A DNA stretch of 64,000 nt from Patiria miniata. Taxonomy: Eukaryota; Echinodermata; Asteroidea; Valvatida; Asterinidae. This document shows positions 47,484-59,635 of the stretch, one piece after another. The stretch lies in the NCBI RefSeq assembly GCF_015706575.1, contig NW_024037053.1:186001-250000 (forward strand). Direction: 5' to 3'. The first letter of the stretch is position 1. The number at the start of each line of letters is the position of its first letter. Below the pieces are notes generated by a model. That model worked only from the letters and a program-made list of their open reading frames with translations, was not told where the DNA came from and searched no databases. The position numbers were made by a program, and so were the translations under genes.

Positions 47484-50400
47484 TTAGCAGCTGAGAACTG
47501 CAGCATCTTCAGATAATAAGCAGGTGTAGAACAACCAGAGAGGGAACCTTCAGCTCAGCCAGCTTCTGTAATTGACCAGACATCAGGAGAACCGAAGGCA
47601 GATAATGGGGAAATCTGCAGGAGATGAGGTGCAGAAGTTCAAGAAGGTGTACCGACCAAACTTGGCCAAAAATTATCAAAGTGGACTCCATTAAAGAGAT
47701 TTGTGATGAACTGAAAATTTGGTGAAATCTAAATAATATTCAAATTCACAAGGTTTAGGTGTATATTAAAGACCACAAGGTATCGAAGAAAGATTAAACC
47801 TTGGCAGAAACTGCCAGAGAGACTATTTGGTCATAGTACGTGATGAGATCTAGACTTGTAGATAGTCCAGGCAAAATACTTTATTTTTGAAGTGAACCTC
47901 ACACAAATTGCAACAGATTTTTTTTTTCATCACATTGCACTTATGTAAGGTCCCTAGAATGGTGTAGTAACAGTCTTAAAAATCGAAGTGGTGGAAATAT
48001 GCCTAATTTGCATAAATCGTTAATACCTCTCCTGTAATATATTTGTTCCCATATTTGGGTATATATATATATTTTTTTTAAAGTTTATTTTAGTGATTGT
48101 ACTTACACATCCTTACTTCAATAACTCAAAATTCACAAAAAAAAGATAAGTGTTGCTTCCAATAATTGTGTCAATGTCAGAATGCTTTCTTACCAATAAT
48201 TTTGGGAATTTCCTTGAACTTGTTCAAGTCCCACCGTTAGGCATCCCATCACCTTCTTTTCAGCCCCGAATTTACGGACACCTTGTTTTCCCTGTTTTTT
48301 GTTTGCTGGGCTAAATATCACAATGTTATCATTGTTCACATGATTTTCAATAAAGTTTTAGTAGGGGAACTGTGCCAGTAAGCAACTTGGTGAATTTGAA
48401 GCTCATCGGTGTTGAGGTTTGGCAAGACTACTGGATGATATCTGGAGATGATGTCTCTAGAAAAAAATCCTGGCGACGCCCATACTTGTTAGTTCACAAT
48501 TCTCAAGATACATTGTATTTACTTCGGACGACTGGAATCATTGATATTGTGTTAAAGTCCCTTACTTATTAATTAGCCTTGCCTTACTGGTTTCTTTTGT
48601 AAGATTTTGATGAAATTTGGGTGTTGTTTACTTAATCTAATTATTGTAAAGTAGTTGATTCATTGATGATGGTTTTCATACATGCCTTGTAATTTCATAT
48701 TGACCATTTAATCAACTCGAAAAGTATATTTTTGTATTTGGGTTTTGGGCATGTTGGATACATGTATTCCTATATTAGTTCAGTTCAATTTTATTCAATT
48801 CAATTCGAAATACGTTATCCTTAAAAAAGGCAATTACATGTACATATAGTTGGACAGCTCACTATAAGGACACTATAAGTAAGTAAATATATGACATTGT
48901 AAACCGTTACAAACTACAGGCATGTACTTATATCTAGATTTAGTTGCTTAAAATTCTTTGGTAATTATTGTTTCTTTTGTAATTGACTTTGTTGGATTTG
49001 AATTTTCTAAAGCATTGCATTTGATGAAAATTATTTCATCTTTTCAGTATTCCTAAGATGCAGTTACGCCATAAAAAGAACACGGAACAGACGTATCCAT
49101 CCTATATGTCCTAGGCATGTCGCATTTTTCAGGTGTTGCATATTATTTTTTAAAAATGGACCAAATTGTTCATTCGTAGCAAGGCAAAAGCTAGTTTATT
49201 CCACATGACATGCAAAATCTGCCGATGTTAATTTTTTTTTTTAAGGTGAAAATGCAACATTACATTAAAAGTTTTCAGCGGCTGGTTTAAAAACGCAACA
49301 TTTCAAAAATACAATTTCAAAATAAACGAACTTTTTGTAGCGGCGGCATGGTCTAAAACCAACTCTTGACATGGCGCGTGCGAAGCCTCGGAGCCGGCAC
49401 TTTGAGAGGTCGCCCACCAGTGATGGTGGGAAGTATGCATGTGCTACTTTTTTCAGCATGATTTTTCTATTTAAGCAGCCTGGGGACGTACGTGAGCTTA
49501 GACCCGCCCCGCCGATCTTTACAGAGAGGTGGAGAGAGTGGTTCTGCCAGACAATCTTTGTCTTACTCTTGGACAGTCTTCCAGACGTTCAAGTGCTGGC
49601 TTTAGACAAGTGGTTATAACTTGCACACTACGTATATATTGCAGTTCATGCGAGTCTTATTGTAGGTGGATGTTGCCACTTGAAATCAGGAATACGATGT
49701 AGTTAAAATCTCAATGTAATTCTACATTATTTTTTTACAAGTACGCTTATTCCCCCACCCGAAAATTTGGTTCTTGATGTTGGCTCCTCTCTTTGCATGG
49801 ACTCCGCACGCTATGTGTCTCTCTCTAGATCTAGAGATCTCCCCTGCACCCGCGCGCGAAGCTCCATATCTACTGTTGATGAACATAGTTCGTTCTGGCA
49901 TGCGCATGGAGCTATAAAACACAAGGCAACATTTTTGGCAACACTTCAAGTGAACTTTGATCAGTCGACATCGCAATATAAATCATCATTGCCAGATACT
50001 GATGGTACACTGATTGCAGTGGGTGTAGACAGTTTAGTACACGTAGGCCTACGTCTATCATTCATTGACTATTATACATGGCCAACTGAGCCCGGCCAGA
50101 AATAATTCCCAGCCTCAACCACGCCCATCTGGATTGAGAAGTTCATGGTGAGTGTGAGTTTATTGCCATGCCTTAAATTGGACAGGAATAATTAGTCGTC
50201 GAGACAGGGGTAGGGCAATAATTGGATACTGCTTCCATGTGGGTTGCCATATGCTTAAAGTTTGATCGCGCGCTTGAACTTCTAACTGGATTTTTTACAT
50301 TAGAAATGTGTAGGATAGATTTCCATTCCTGCATGGCCATCACTAAATTTTCCCTGCAGTGACCTATCAGCCATCAGAAAGTGATACTACACGTATGCAT

Positions 50401-51179
50401 CCAGGGAAAATGTTGAAGCATTTACTGAGAAAACACTTAGACAGTTTCAGACCAGCCTCATATAGGGTTTGTGCACAGTTAATATCCAGGTATGGAAATC
50501 TTTGCAATGTGTATATTGTGTTGAAAATTGACATTGATTGGGGATTTGTACATGTAGTGCAGGGGGTCGAGGCACTTTGTCACAATACAAAACAATATTT
50601 TGCGCCTTTTTGCAAAGTTCGGGGTGGGGGCGGAGGCCCCTTTCCGCCATATTCTATAGCATTACACCACTGGAATTTGTGTGGGATAAATTGCCTGTGC
50701 CCAATTTATTAGTTGGGTGCACCATGAAGTATAGTTTTGCCACGCTAGGAAGTGTCAGATATCGTCTGTGACTTGGTGCACACAACTCTGTGGTGTCGCA
50801 ACTGTCCACAACATTCTGATGGACTTGGTGATGCGACTGACATAATATTCTACCATAGGCCTACAGATAATAATTTGCAGAGCCAGTTATGTTAACGTAT
50901 CTTCATAAAACTTAATTCCTTTTTTTTTTTAGCTTATTACTAGCATTATCAATCTTGATGAGAAAAGGGACGTTACAAATTAGGAGCATGCGCTTGGGTG
51001 ATCCAAGGACGCAGAGGAGACACTCCCGTCCCCCAGGCAATATATACAAGTCAAGTTGAAATATAAGCATGCTGTAGCTGGAAGTACAAAGTTCAGTACA
51101 TAATTTTCGGTCGAGAACAGATTATATTGTTTGCATTCTTTTTGGCCTGACAGGTTAAGGTTAGACTGAAAGGTTGAAG
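47484..51179 (+). other. Spacer 5/6: 3' UTR of gene 5 and upstream region of gene 6
   Basis: Very close to spacer 4/5, drifting apart towards gene 6. AATAAA lies at 48349-48354. The putative noncoding-exon donor has its GT at 50148, and the leader acceptor CAG|G is at 51153, 26 bases before the ATG. No coding exon is seen. Confidence 0.55.
48349..48354 (+). terminator. Polyadenylation signal AATAAA, gene 5
   Basis: Conserved TTTTCAATAAAGTTTTAG context, about 870 bases after the gene 5 stop. Confidence 0.6.
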
Positions 51180-54100
51180 ATGGGGAATAAATTAGAACAT
51201 CCGTCTGTGGAGCTTCCCCCGGAGAAGCTGGTGATGGTCACAGGTGGAAACACTGGTAAATTTTTTTCTTTTCAAATTTCACTAAATCCCTTAGCATTCT
51301 TGCAAAATTTAACTTTTTTTGAGGGGGTATAGTTTCCAGAATCCTACACAACTTACCAGATAGATTCCTACACAAACCACATGAATCTTACACAATGAAC
51401 CACCAGGATCCTACAGAATTTAAATCCCTCATGCTCCGTGGAAAGTGATCAAAGTGAGAAAGACTTGGTTCAAAATGCAGCATAATCCTCCAAAACCTCA
51501 TGGTGGGTTTAAAAGGTCTAGGAGACTGTAAGAAGGACAAATCATTATTTAATTCAATTATTCATCTAAAATGTAATCTTAAATTTTGATACTTATTCAT
51601 TTTATAATAAATCTTAAGTGTTTACGCAACTTCAAGTTCAAGTCTTTGGATTGGTTTCATTGTTTCTACCTTCAGAGTACAATAACAACTATGTTTTCTT
51701 CATATTGTTCGTCCTTGGAAGATCCTTTTCTCTATAATACCTCACTTATCAATTCCTTTGATGCAGGGATTGGATATGAAACGGCAAAGTCCATTGCGAA
51801 GATGGGAGCAAGAGTGTGCATTACAAGTCGCTCAGAGGACAAAGCTAAAGCGGTGAGTGTGGTTTCGGGGAGTAAATCGGTAAAATAATGTGTGGTCCAC
51901 TTAACCACGAAACTTGTAGCTGTTTTCAAGTATCATATGAGCTCACGAGTGGATTTGATGGATCTTAAAATGTCCAGCCGGGAAGTTCGAAAGTGGGGTT
52001 TCTTAATATGCAGACTTGTGTGCTAGCTCAAAATGGTCCTTTCCTAACTTTTGCACTCTTCGGTTTTCTGAACTTGATGTAATACATTCTTACTATATGA
52101 AAGTTACGAGATGACATTAAAATCGGCATTTCTGGTGAACAATGAAAAGCAGCGATTTGTCAACAAAGGAATATATTTATTTCAAATTTTGAAATTGCAT
52201 GTTAAGATTTTTAAACGGGGGCGGGTGGGGGTGGGGAATGATCCAGGGGCCATCCTCCCCTAGTAAAAAAAAAAAGGGGGGGGGTATATCCTCGATCCCA
52301 TCTTCTGCCGGGATTTACGCCCTTGGGTTAAGGGTGGTAGATATTTAGTAGTAGTTTGGCCAATAAGAATAAGCCCCTGACATATATCTCTTTAACGCAG
52401 TAATTAAAATATATTACAAACACAGATCTTAGTTTATTTCATTACTTGGCAAAAAGCAGCTGAGATTATGTCACAAACAATTAAAAAAAGAAAAGAAATT
52501 GCACTTTTTAGGAGCGCCAAGAACGCCCACTTTAGGTATACAATGTATATTCTAAGTGATTTTTTTTGACGCATTGATGACTCAGGTTTTTGGTCATTTA
52601 GGCAATCGAGCGAATGCAGACAGAACATCGAGATGAAATGCTGCAGAAGAGTCATGGGCAGGTAAACTAACCCTTTTTTGAATGGTGACAATTTGTCTGA
52701 TATGGCCAAAATGGTTTTACCTGATATGAAGTAAAAGTCTTAGTGGGGCTTTTTCAAGTGTTTTTTTTGTCACGACATGGGGTGCCTTTCAGTAGGGAAG
52801 CTTGGCGTAGTTGAAGCGCTCTGTAAACCTCTCAACAAACTTCCTTGTAGGAGTAGGCTTGATAAGGGTGGCATGTTTAGATAAACCGTTTATCTGACCG
52901 TTCATGGAGAGGAAACTGGATGTAGATACATGGTGTATTGCAAAAATGATCGAGTGGGATAATGTGTTCCACACTGTGACTTGCTTCAGGGTTAGAAGGA
53001 CCATTGTCTGTTGTGACCCAGGGAGCTCTAGTCGAGGTAGTTTGGGTTTGTACTGGCCATCCATGTTGAATGGCTAAATTAGTACTGGAGTATGTGATGA
53101 GGCAAGTGTGATGTCAATCACTTCCTAATGGAAGATCATCCAAGCTTGGATATAATGTCCGTGCAGTGCCTTTTTTCTAAAGGCTGTAAAGAATCTTGCT
53201 GCTTATCTGGACTATTAAGTTGTTTCTGATATTTCATAATTATGTTGCAGAATGAAGTTTTTTCTATCAATCTTTTTCATACCAGGGAACCAGAGACAAA
53301 AATGGGCCGAATGAACCATGTGTTAACTAACACGAGACTGACTTCACTTGTTAGTGACTTTTTGTGGAAGCGGAGGTTATAGTTTCTGATGATCTGTTGA
53401 TGTTGGAAAGTTTGGAAGGGCCAGTAGGCCTACAAATATTTGTGACTGATTAAACCCTTTTGATTTTCCTAAATCAAATGTTTTTCTTATTACAATTGTC
53501 CATGAATGCCACTGGCCAGGCGTCATCTCCATCCACTAGTGAAGAAGTTGAGATCAAGCCACTGAATGTGGAGTACATCAAAGTGGATCTGGCCTCGTTG
53601 CAATCCACCATGGACTTCATTCAGAAGACCAAGGAGAGGATGCAGTACCTTAATATCTTGGTCTGCAATGCTGGCATTGCCTTTGCCAAACAAGGTAAGG
53701 ACTCCGGCATCATGACCTATACATGGCGCTTGAAAGGACTGCTATCGAAAGTCTCAATTTGCTCCACTAGTTGTCGTGTTCAAAAGGGTTCTTTCGTTGG
53801 ATTTCTTTCATAGAATACACAGAGGATAAATACGAGTCGCAATTCCAAGTCAACTACCTGTCACAGCTCCTCATTGTGCTGCATCTCATGCCGCTGCTGC
53901 GGGCTGGTGCCCCCGACTCCCGCATTGTTCTCCTGTCATCAGAGGCGCATAGTAGTGGGAAACTAGACCTGGACAACATGCAGGGCCGAAAATCCTTCAG
54001 TCGGTATACAGCCTACGCCTCATCCAAGGCTTACATGGTGAGATTCTTTTAATTCAGGAATTGAATGAAGTCGGTGATCTAGTCCAGTAAACACATGACG

Positions 54101-57100
54101 TCGCCAGACCATATTGAAATGGGGGATGTGACAACGAAATTGCCGACCGACTATCGTGATGGAAGGTAGCCGGATAGTCACCCGCTGCCACCTATACTCT
54201 AAAAAGCAATGGGAGAGAGGGGGAGGGGGAAGCTATTTACCATCTTACCACAGGGGGCGCTATTCAAAGCAGATGGAAAGGACACTGTCTGGCAAATACA
54301 TGTATAACACTGTTCATCCCCCTTCAGTGCCACCTTCGGTCTACCCCTAGTAAGAGTCTGAGCGTGTACAATGTATAAGTCGTCAGTGATTAACTCAAGA
54401 TACTTGTTGGTTCAGATAATTAATGCTATGTATAATTTTTTCAGCCAGGTTGCTGGCAAGCGCCTCGACAAGTATCGCTGATGAGAGAGAGTATGAGGGA
54501 GACAATGGATATTTGGCAGTTTTATGCGCGTGATGCAGTACACACATTCAGTGTGTCCCACGGGGCTCAGAAAAAGTTTTCACAAAATGTAATCTCATGA
54601 TCATGCATTGAGTCTGTATTGAGCTGCTCGTTCCTCATCCAAAGTCGGAAGAGAATTTTATTTCTGGATTTGTTATATCCTGAAAAGGTCATGGCAGCAC
54701 ACTTTCTCGCTCGGAGACTGGAAGGGACTGGAGTGAGCACTTTCTCTACTGATCCTGGATTTGTGGACACGAATATTATGAATAACTTCAGTGATTGGAA
54801 ACTGATGAGCTTTTACGTTGGAGCTTATAAAAAATTTGGTGAGTACACTTCTTGGTGCATTTGAAAATTTAATATTATCATTGCCTGGCCAATTCGCTCT
54901 TTTCAAGCTCCGCCATTGGGCATGCACAGCCTCGATCTGGCAACTTTACACAATAAAAATAGCCCGTTCAGTGATCTGAACCCCGACACGGGAATCACTG
55001 AACCGGCTATAGTCATTGTGTAAAGTTGCCAGATCGAGGCTCTGCATGCCCATGGTGGAAGTGTGAAAAGAGCAAATGTGTTAACCAGTGAAGTGCATAA
55101 ACTTTTTTGGTCATTTGACATGCATTTGGCAATCATCCACTGATCTTCATACTGTACTGTTTCAATTTCAGGTCCAATTAGTTTTTAGAGACTTTCATAA
55201 TTATAATAAGGGTGCAAAGACTAAAATTTAACTTTGTAAGTTGCATTTCAGACTTAATGAAAATTGAAATGATTGAATGCTTTGTGTTTTTCCAAAGGTA
55301 TGATACGTACTCCGAAACAGGGGGCTGCTACAAGTGTCGTGGCCTGTGTCGATCCAAGCCTTCGTGGGAAAACTGCAGTGTACCTGAAGAATTGTCGACC
55401 TGCTAACCCTGCAAGCTTCTGTTGGTAAGGCTTTGAGAAAATGCACATTTAACTGATCACACACATATAGAAAATTGGAAAAACTATTAGATGTTTTTTA
55501 GAAGAAAAAAAAGTTCCAGGCAAGAAATTTCAGAGGAAATGTGAAAACATCAAGTTCGATTCTTAAGTAGTCCTAAATTTGCTGCATGTGAATTTGGACG
55601 CTGGGGTCCTGTGATGATTCTGATTCGAGGCTCCCTTTATTATTTTTTTTATCAAACTTGATTTTTATTATGTCCATTGATTCAATGATCTTTTAATTTC
55701 TGAAGGGCCAGCCCTCTGACCGGGTCCTATGATGAGGTTTTGACTTTTACTGAAGAGACCTTTGATTTCCAGCTAATGAATCATATTTTAATAAGGGTCC
55801 TTTGATTTCAGACTCAAGGGTCCTTGGGTTTAATTTTCTTCTTTAGGGATGGCAAAAAACAGGAGGACCTTTGGAGTTACAGTCTTCGATGTCTCAATCA
55901 GTTCATCTCTGATGATGTGCTCAAAGAAGCCTTCCCTTCAGCAAGGCCAGATCTGCTGATCATTCCCAAGGACACAAGGACAGTCGAAGAGAGGATTGTA
56001 GATGATCCAGGGAAGAGAGACGGGAGATCAGATGACAAACAGATGGGAGACCAATCCAAAGGAGGAAAGGCATCTTTAGAGAGAAAGCAGGATGAGGAGC
56101 AACCAGAGATAGAGTCTTCCCCTGGAGCTGCAGAAGAAGCCTCTGAGAAGCCGAAGGCACCACAAGATTCAAGTGCAGCCAGTGCAGAAGAAAAGATGCC
56201 TGAAGTTGCACCCAGAGATGCCGAAAAGGAATGCGAGACATCCTACGACAAGAAGCAGATAGAAGAGCACCCAGAGAAAGAATCATCATTTGCAGAAGTA
56301 CCCACCAAAGAAGTAAAGACAGAAGAAACAAGCAGGCAGGAATCAGAAGAAAGTATGTTAAAGGACAGTCCACCTGAGCAAATTGAGGAAGAACCATCCA
56401 AAGAGTCTTCTGAAACTGGCCAGACATCTGAAGATCCAAAGGCAGATGCAGAGGTACCTAGTGAAAGTTTAAATACATCAAAAGAACCACAAGCAAAGGA
56501 GATAGACGATGCTTCTAAAGAGGGAACAGCTGGTGCAGCATCCGCAGAAATTAAGCAGATGGAAGGGCAACCCGAGACATCTGAGGACCTAAAGGCATCT
56601 GAGGACCTAAAGGCAGATGCGAAGGTACCTGCTGAAAGTCTCCAAACATCACAAGAACCTAGTGGTCGAAAATCAGATGAAAGGGGTGTGACAGATGATG
56701 CAGCAAATGAGGAAACAGCTGTTGCGGCATCTATAACTGAGCAGGTGGAAGAGCAACCTGACGAGGAAGCTTCAGCAGAGGCAGCTCCTGAAATCGAACA
56801 GACAGCTGAATCACCAAAGGCAGATGCGGAGGTACCTACAGAAGGTCTCCAGACATCAAGAGAACCAAGTGGTCAGAAATCAGAAGAAAGGGGCGTGACA
56901 GATGATGCAGCAAATGAGGAAACAGCTGTTGCAGCATCTTCGGATAGTAAGCAGGTGGAAGAGCAACCTGACGAGGAAGCTTCAGCAAGGGCAGGTTCTG
57001 AAATTGACCAGACATCTGAGGACCTAAAGGCAGATGCGGAGGTACCTGCTGAAAGTCTCCAAACATCAAAAGAACCTAGTGGTCGAAAATCAGAAGAAAG

Positions 57101-58787
57101 GGGTGTGACAGATGATGCAGCAAATGAGGAAACAGCTGTTGCGGCATCTTTAACGGAGAAGGTGGAAGAGCAACCTGACGAGGAAGCTTCAGCAGAGGCA
57201 GCTCCTGAAATCGAACAGACAGCTGAATCACCAAAGGCAGATGCGGAGGTACCTACAGAAGGTCTCCAGACATCAAGAGAACCAAGTGGTCAGAAATCAG
57301 AAGAAAGGGGCGTGACAGATGATGCAGCAAATGAGGAAACAGCTGTTGCAGCATCTTCGGATAGTAAGCAGGTGGAAGAGCAACCTGACGAGGAAGCTTC
57401 AGCAAGGGCAGGTTCTGAAATTGACCAGACATCTGAGGACCTAAAGGCAGATGCGGAGGTACCTGCTGAAAGTCTCCAAACATCAAAAGAACCTAGTGGT
57501 CGAAAATCAGAAGAAAGGGGTGTGACAGATGATGCAGCAAATGAGGAAACAGCTGTTGCAGCATCTTTAACTGAGCAGGTGGAAGAGCAACCTGACGAGG
57601 AAGCTTCAGCAGAGGCAGCTCCTGAAATCGAACAGACAGCTGAATCACCAAAGGCAGATGCGGAGGTACCTACAGAAGGTCTCCAGACATCAAGAGAACC
57701 AAGTGGTCAGAAATCAGAAGAAAGGGGCGTGACAGATGATGCAGCAAATGAGGAAACAGCTGTTGCAGCATCTTCGGATAGTAAGCAGGTGGAAGAGCAA
57801 CCTGACGAGGAAGCTTCAGCAAGGGCAGGTTTTGAAATTGACCAGACATCTGAGGACCTAAAGGCAGATGCGGAGGTACCTGCTGAAAGTCTCCAAACAT
57901 CACAAGAACCTAGTGGTCGAAAATCAGAAGAAAGGGGTGTGACAGATGATGCAGCAAATGAGGAAACAGCTGTTGCGGCATCTTTAACTATGCAGGTGGA
58001 AGAGCAACCTGACGAGGAAGCTTCAGCAAGGGCAGGTTCTGAAATTGACCAGACATCTGAGGACCTAAAGGCAGCTGCGGAGGTACCTGCTGAAAGTCTC
58101 CAAACATCAAGAGGACCCAGTGGTCGGAAATCAGAAGAAAGGGGCGTGACAGATGCGGCAGCAAATGAGGCTACAGCTGTTGCGGCATCTTCAGATAAGC
58201 AGGTGGAAGAGCAACCTGACAAGGAAACTTCAGCACGGGCAGGTTCTGAAATTGACCAGACATCCGAGGACCTAAAGCCAACTGAAAGTCTCGGGACAGC
58301 TATAAAGAAGCCCAGAGGTCAGGAATCAGAAGAAAGGGATGTGAAGGATGATGCCTCTACAGCCTGTTCAGTATCCTCAGAAAATAAGCAGATGGAAGAC
58401 CAACCCAAGGGGGAACCGTTTGCTGAGGCAACCCCTGAAATTGACGAGACATCTGAACCAAAAGCAAAGAATGAGGATACAGCAGATGAGGTGCTGGAGT
58501 TCAAAGAGGATGCGTCACAGTTGGCAACCAAAGAAAAGCCACAGTTGGCTCCTGAAACATCCACAGGTGGGGAAGATTTATCAGATGGTCAAGTAGAGGA
58601 GAAACCTACCGAAGATACTGCAGCAGCAGAAGATTCATCTGGGATGCCCGATGCTGACACGCCTACGGAGAAGCCAGAGGAAGGGTCTACGGAAGTTCCT
58701 GCGGGCACATCAGAGAAGACTGTCCTTACTGAGGAAGACGTCTCAGTCAAAGTTGAAGATGGAGAGGGGCAAGCCAGTCAGCAATGA
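51180..58787 (+). CDS. SDR gene 6: dehydrogenase fused to a ~940-residue acidic repeat tail (1279 aa)
   Basis: Exons: 51180-51255, 51767-51852, 52602-52661, 53520-53694, 53814-54037, 54688-54838, 55298-55424, 55847-58787. Residues 1 to about 335 form a complete SDR domain (TGGNTGIG 21-28, NAG, Asn146, Ser-Ser, Tyr200-x3-Lys204, DPG). The 2.9 kb last exon then encodes a Glu-, Ala-, Ser-, Thr- and Asp-rich tail with almost no aromatic residues, so it should be disordered and strongly acidic. Eight repeats of 69-70 residues (about 560 to 1110) share the cores EVPAESLQTS, EERGVTDDAANEETA and VEEQPDEEAS. Before and after them are looser, older-looking repeats. Length is far above the ~300-330 usual for SDRs. 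It is the most diverged copy in exons 3, 6 and 8 and the last gene of the array. Tail function is unknown; spacing, scaffolding or charge-based binding are only ideas. Confidence 0.9.
54891..55077. mobile_element. ~187-bp hairpin MITE (gene 6 intron 6)
   Basis: The left arm contains CAGCCTCGATCTGGCAACTT and TACACAAT; the right arm carries the same in reverse complement, separated by a short loop. The arms are about 85-90 bp. Genes 3 to 5 lack it: CTGGCCGTGCATAAAC is continuous there. The exact ends are uncertain by about 15 bases on the right. Confidence 0.75.
56622..58280 (+). repeat. Coding tandem repeat: eight ~208-bp units, 417-bp higher-order period
   Basis: Units start at GAG/AAG-GTACCT 56622, 56829, 57039, 57246, 57456, 57663, 57873 and 58080, with alternating spacing of 207 and 210 bp. 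Units pair into a 417-bp block (139 residues) repeated three times almost exactly: 56829-57245, 57246-57662 and 57663-58079. All lengths are multiples of three, so the frame is kept. The near identity of the blocks implies recent unequal exchange or slippage within the exon, and copy number may vary between individuals. Confidence 0.95.
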
Positions 58788-59113
58788 GAAATTTGCATCA
58801 GATGCTCCTGAAGATGTTGACAACAGCAAGACAGAGTACAAATCGTAAAATCAATGGACCAAATAACCAAAGAATGACTTTGGTTACTTGAATCAAAAGG
58901 ATTATGTAATATACCAAAGTTAACCACTTGCACAATTTCACATGATTTACTATTATCATTTATAAAAGGCTTAAGGGAAACCTACTCTAGGAGCAAAAGC
59001 TCCAAATTTTTTGGCTGCCATAGAATTTGAATATTAATATTTGCAATCCATGTTCTTGAAATGTTAGAGTAACCTCTGGTGGTGAGTGTAAAATGTTCAA
59101 TTCCTTCATGTTG
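58788..59113 (+). other. 3' UTR of gene 6
   Basis: No open frame is seen and no AATAAA was noticed before the MITE that starts at 59114. The first AATAAA downstream of the stop is at 59148-59153, inside that MITE. This 3' flank does not resemble those of genes 1 to 5. Confidence 0.4.
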
Positions 59114-59635
59114 TTAAAGGGAAATACAACATTTGCAAACATCAAAAAATAAAACTATCAAATCATTTTGAAATACCTTGCTGGACTGTTAGTGAATGAC
59201 AGTGTAAAGCATCCTGTAGAATCATGGCACCTGATATACTGTCATTTTCAAGAAAAGTTTTATTTTTGTATCAATTTCCAACGCTGATCGGCCGATCAGC
59301 GTTGGAAAAAACTGGCTTTTTTTTCAAATACTGGCCCCAGTTGACCATCGCACTTGTTTGCAATCGATTACACACCTATGAACGGGTACAAGCCAGCTAG
59401 ACTGGTTCCCTGACTTTACAATTCCCCAATATATGTAAACTGCTCTGTTTCTTCTTAAATGGAGTCAGGGAACCAGACTACATGAAAATGATTGTTTTTC
59501 TTGGTTTTTATAGCATTTTCGAACCCAAAACCTCAAAAAAGTCAGTGTAACTATATTTGCTATATATTTCCAACCCCCCAATTCCATCCATATCTGACAA
59601 TTACAGCAAAACCAAATGATGTATATTCCCTTTAA
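59114..59635. mobile_element. 522-bp MITE with TTAA ends, inverse orientation, downstream of gene 6
   Basis: Same family as 4859-5390 and 14334-14866, but reversed and diverged. The ends are TTAAAGGGAAATACAACATT and, reverse-complemented, TTTAAAGGGAATATACATC. The central palindrome is 34 bp at 59275-59308, with core TGATCGGCCGATCA in place of GGTCGGCCGACC. It is an independent insertion, and it holds the first AATAAA (59148) after gene 6. Confidence 0.7.

Larger units (their letters stand above)
40420..47830. repeat. Recent tandem duplication, right copy (gene 5 block)
   Basis: Partner of 29600-38480. It lacks the foldback element, which shows that the insertion into gene 4 came after the duplication. 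A few single-base and homopolymer-length differences occur, for example in the C run near 42938. Confidence 0.85.

Noticed and set aside
56836-57903. Three identical 77-residue - strand frames at 417-bp spacing
   Set aside because: They only mirror the tandem repeat of the gene 6 tail and carry no signal of their own.
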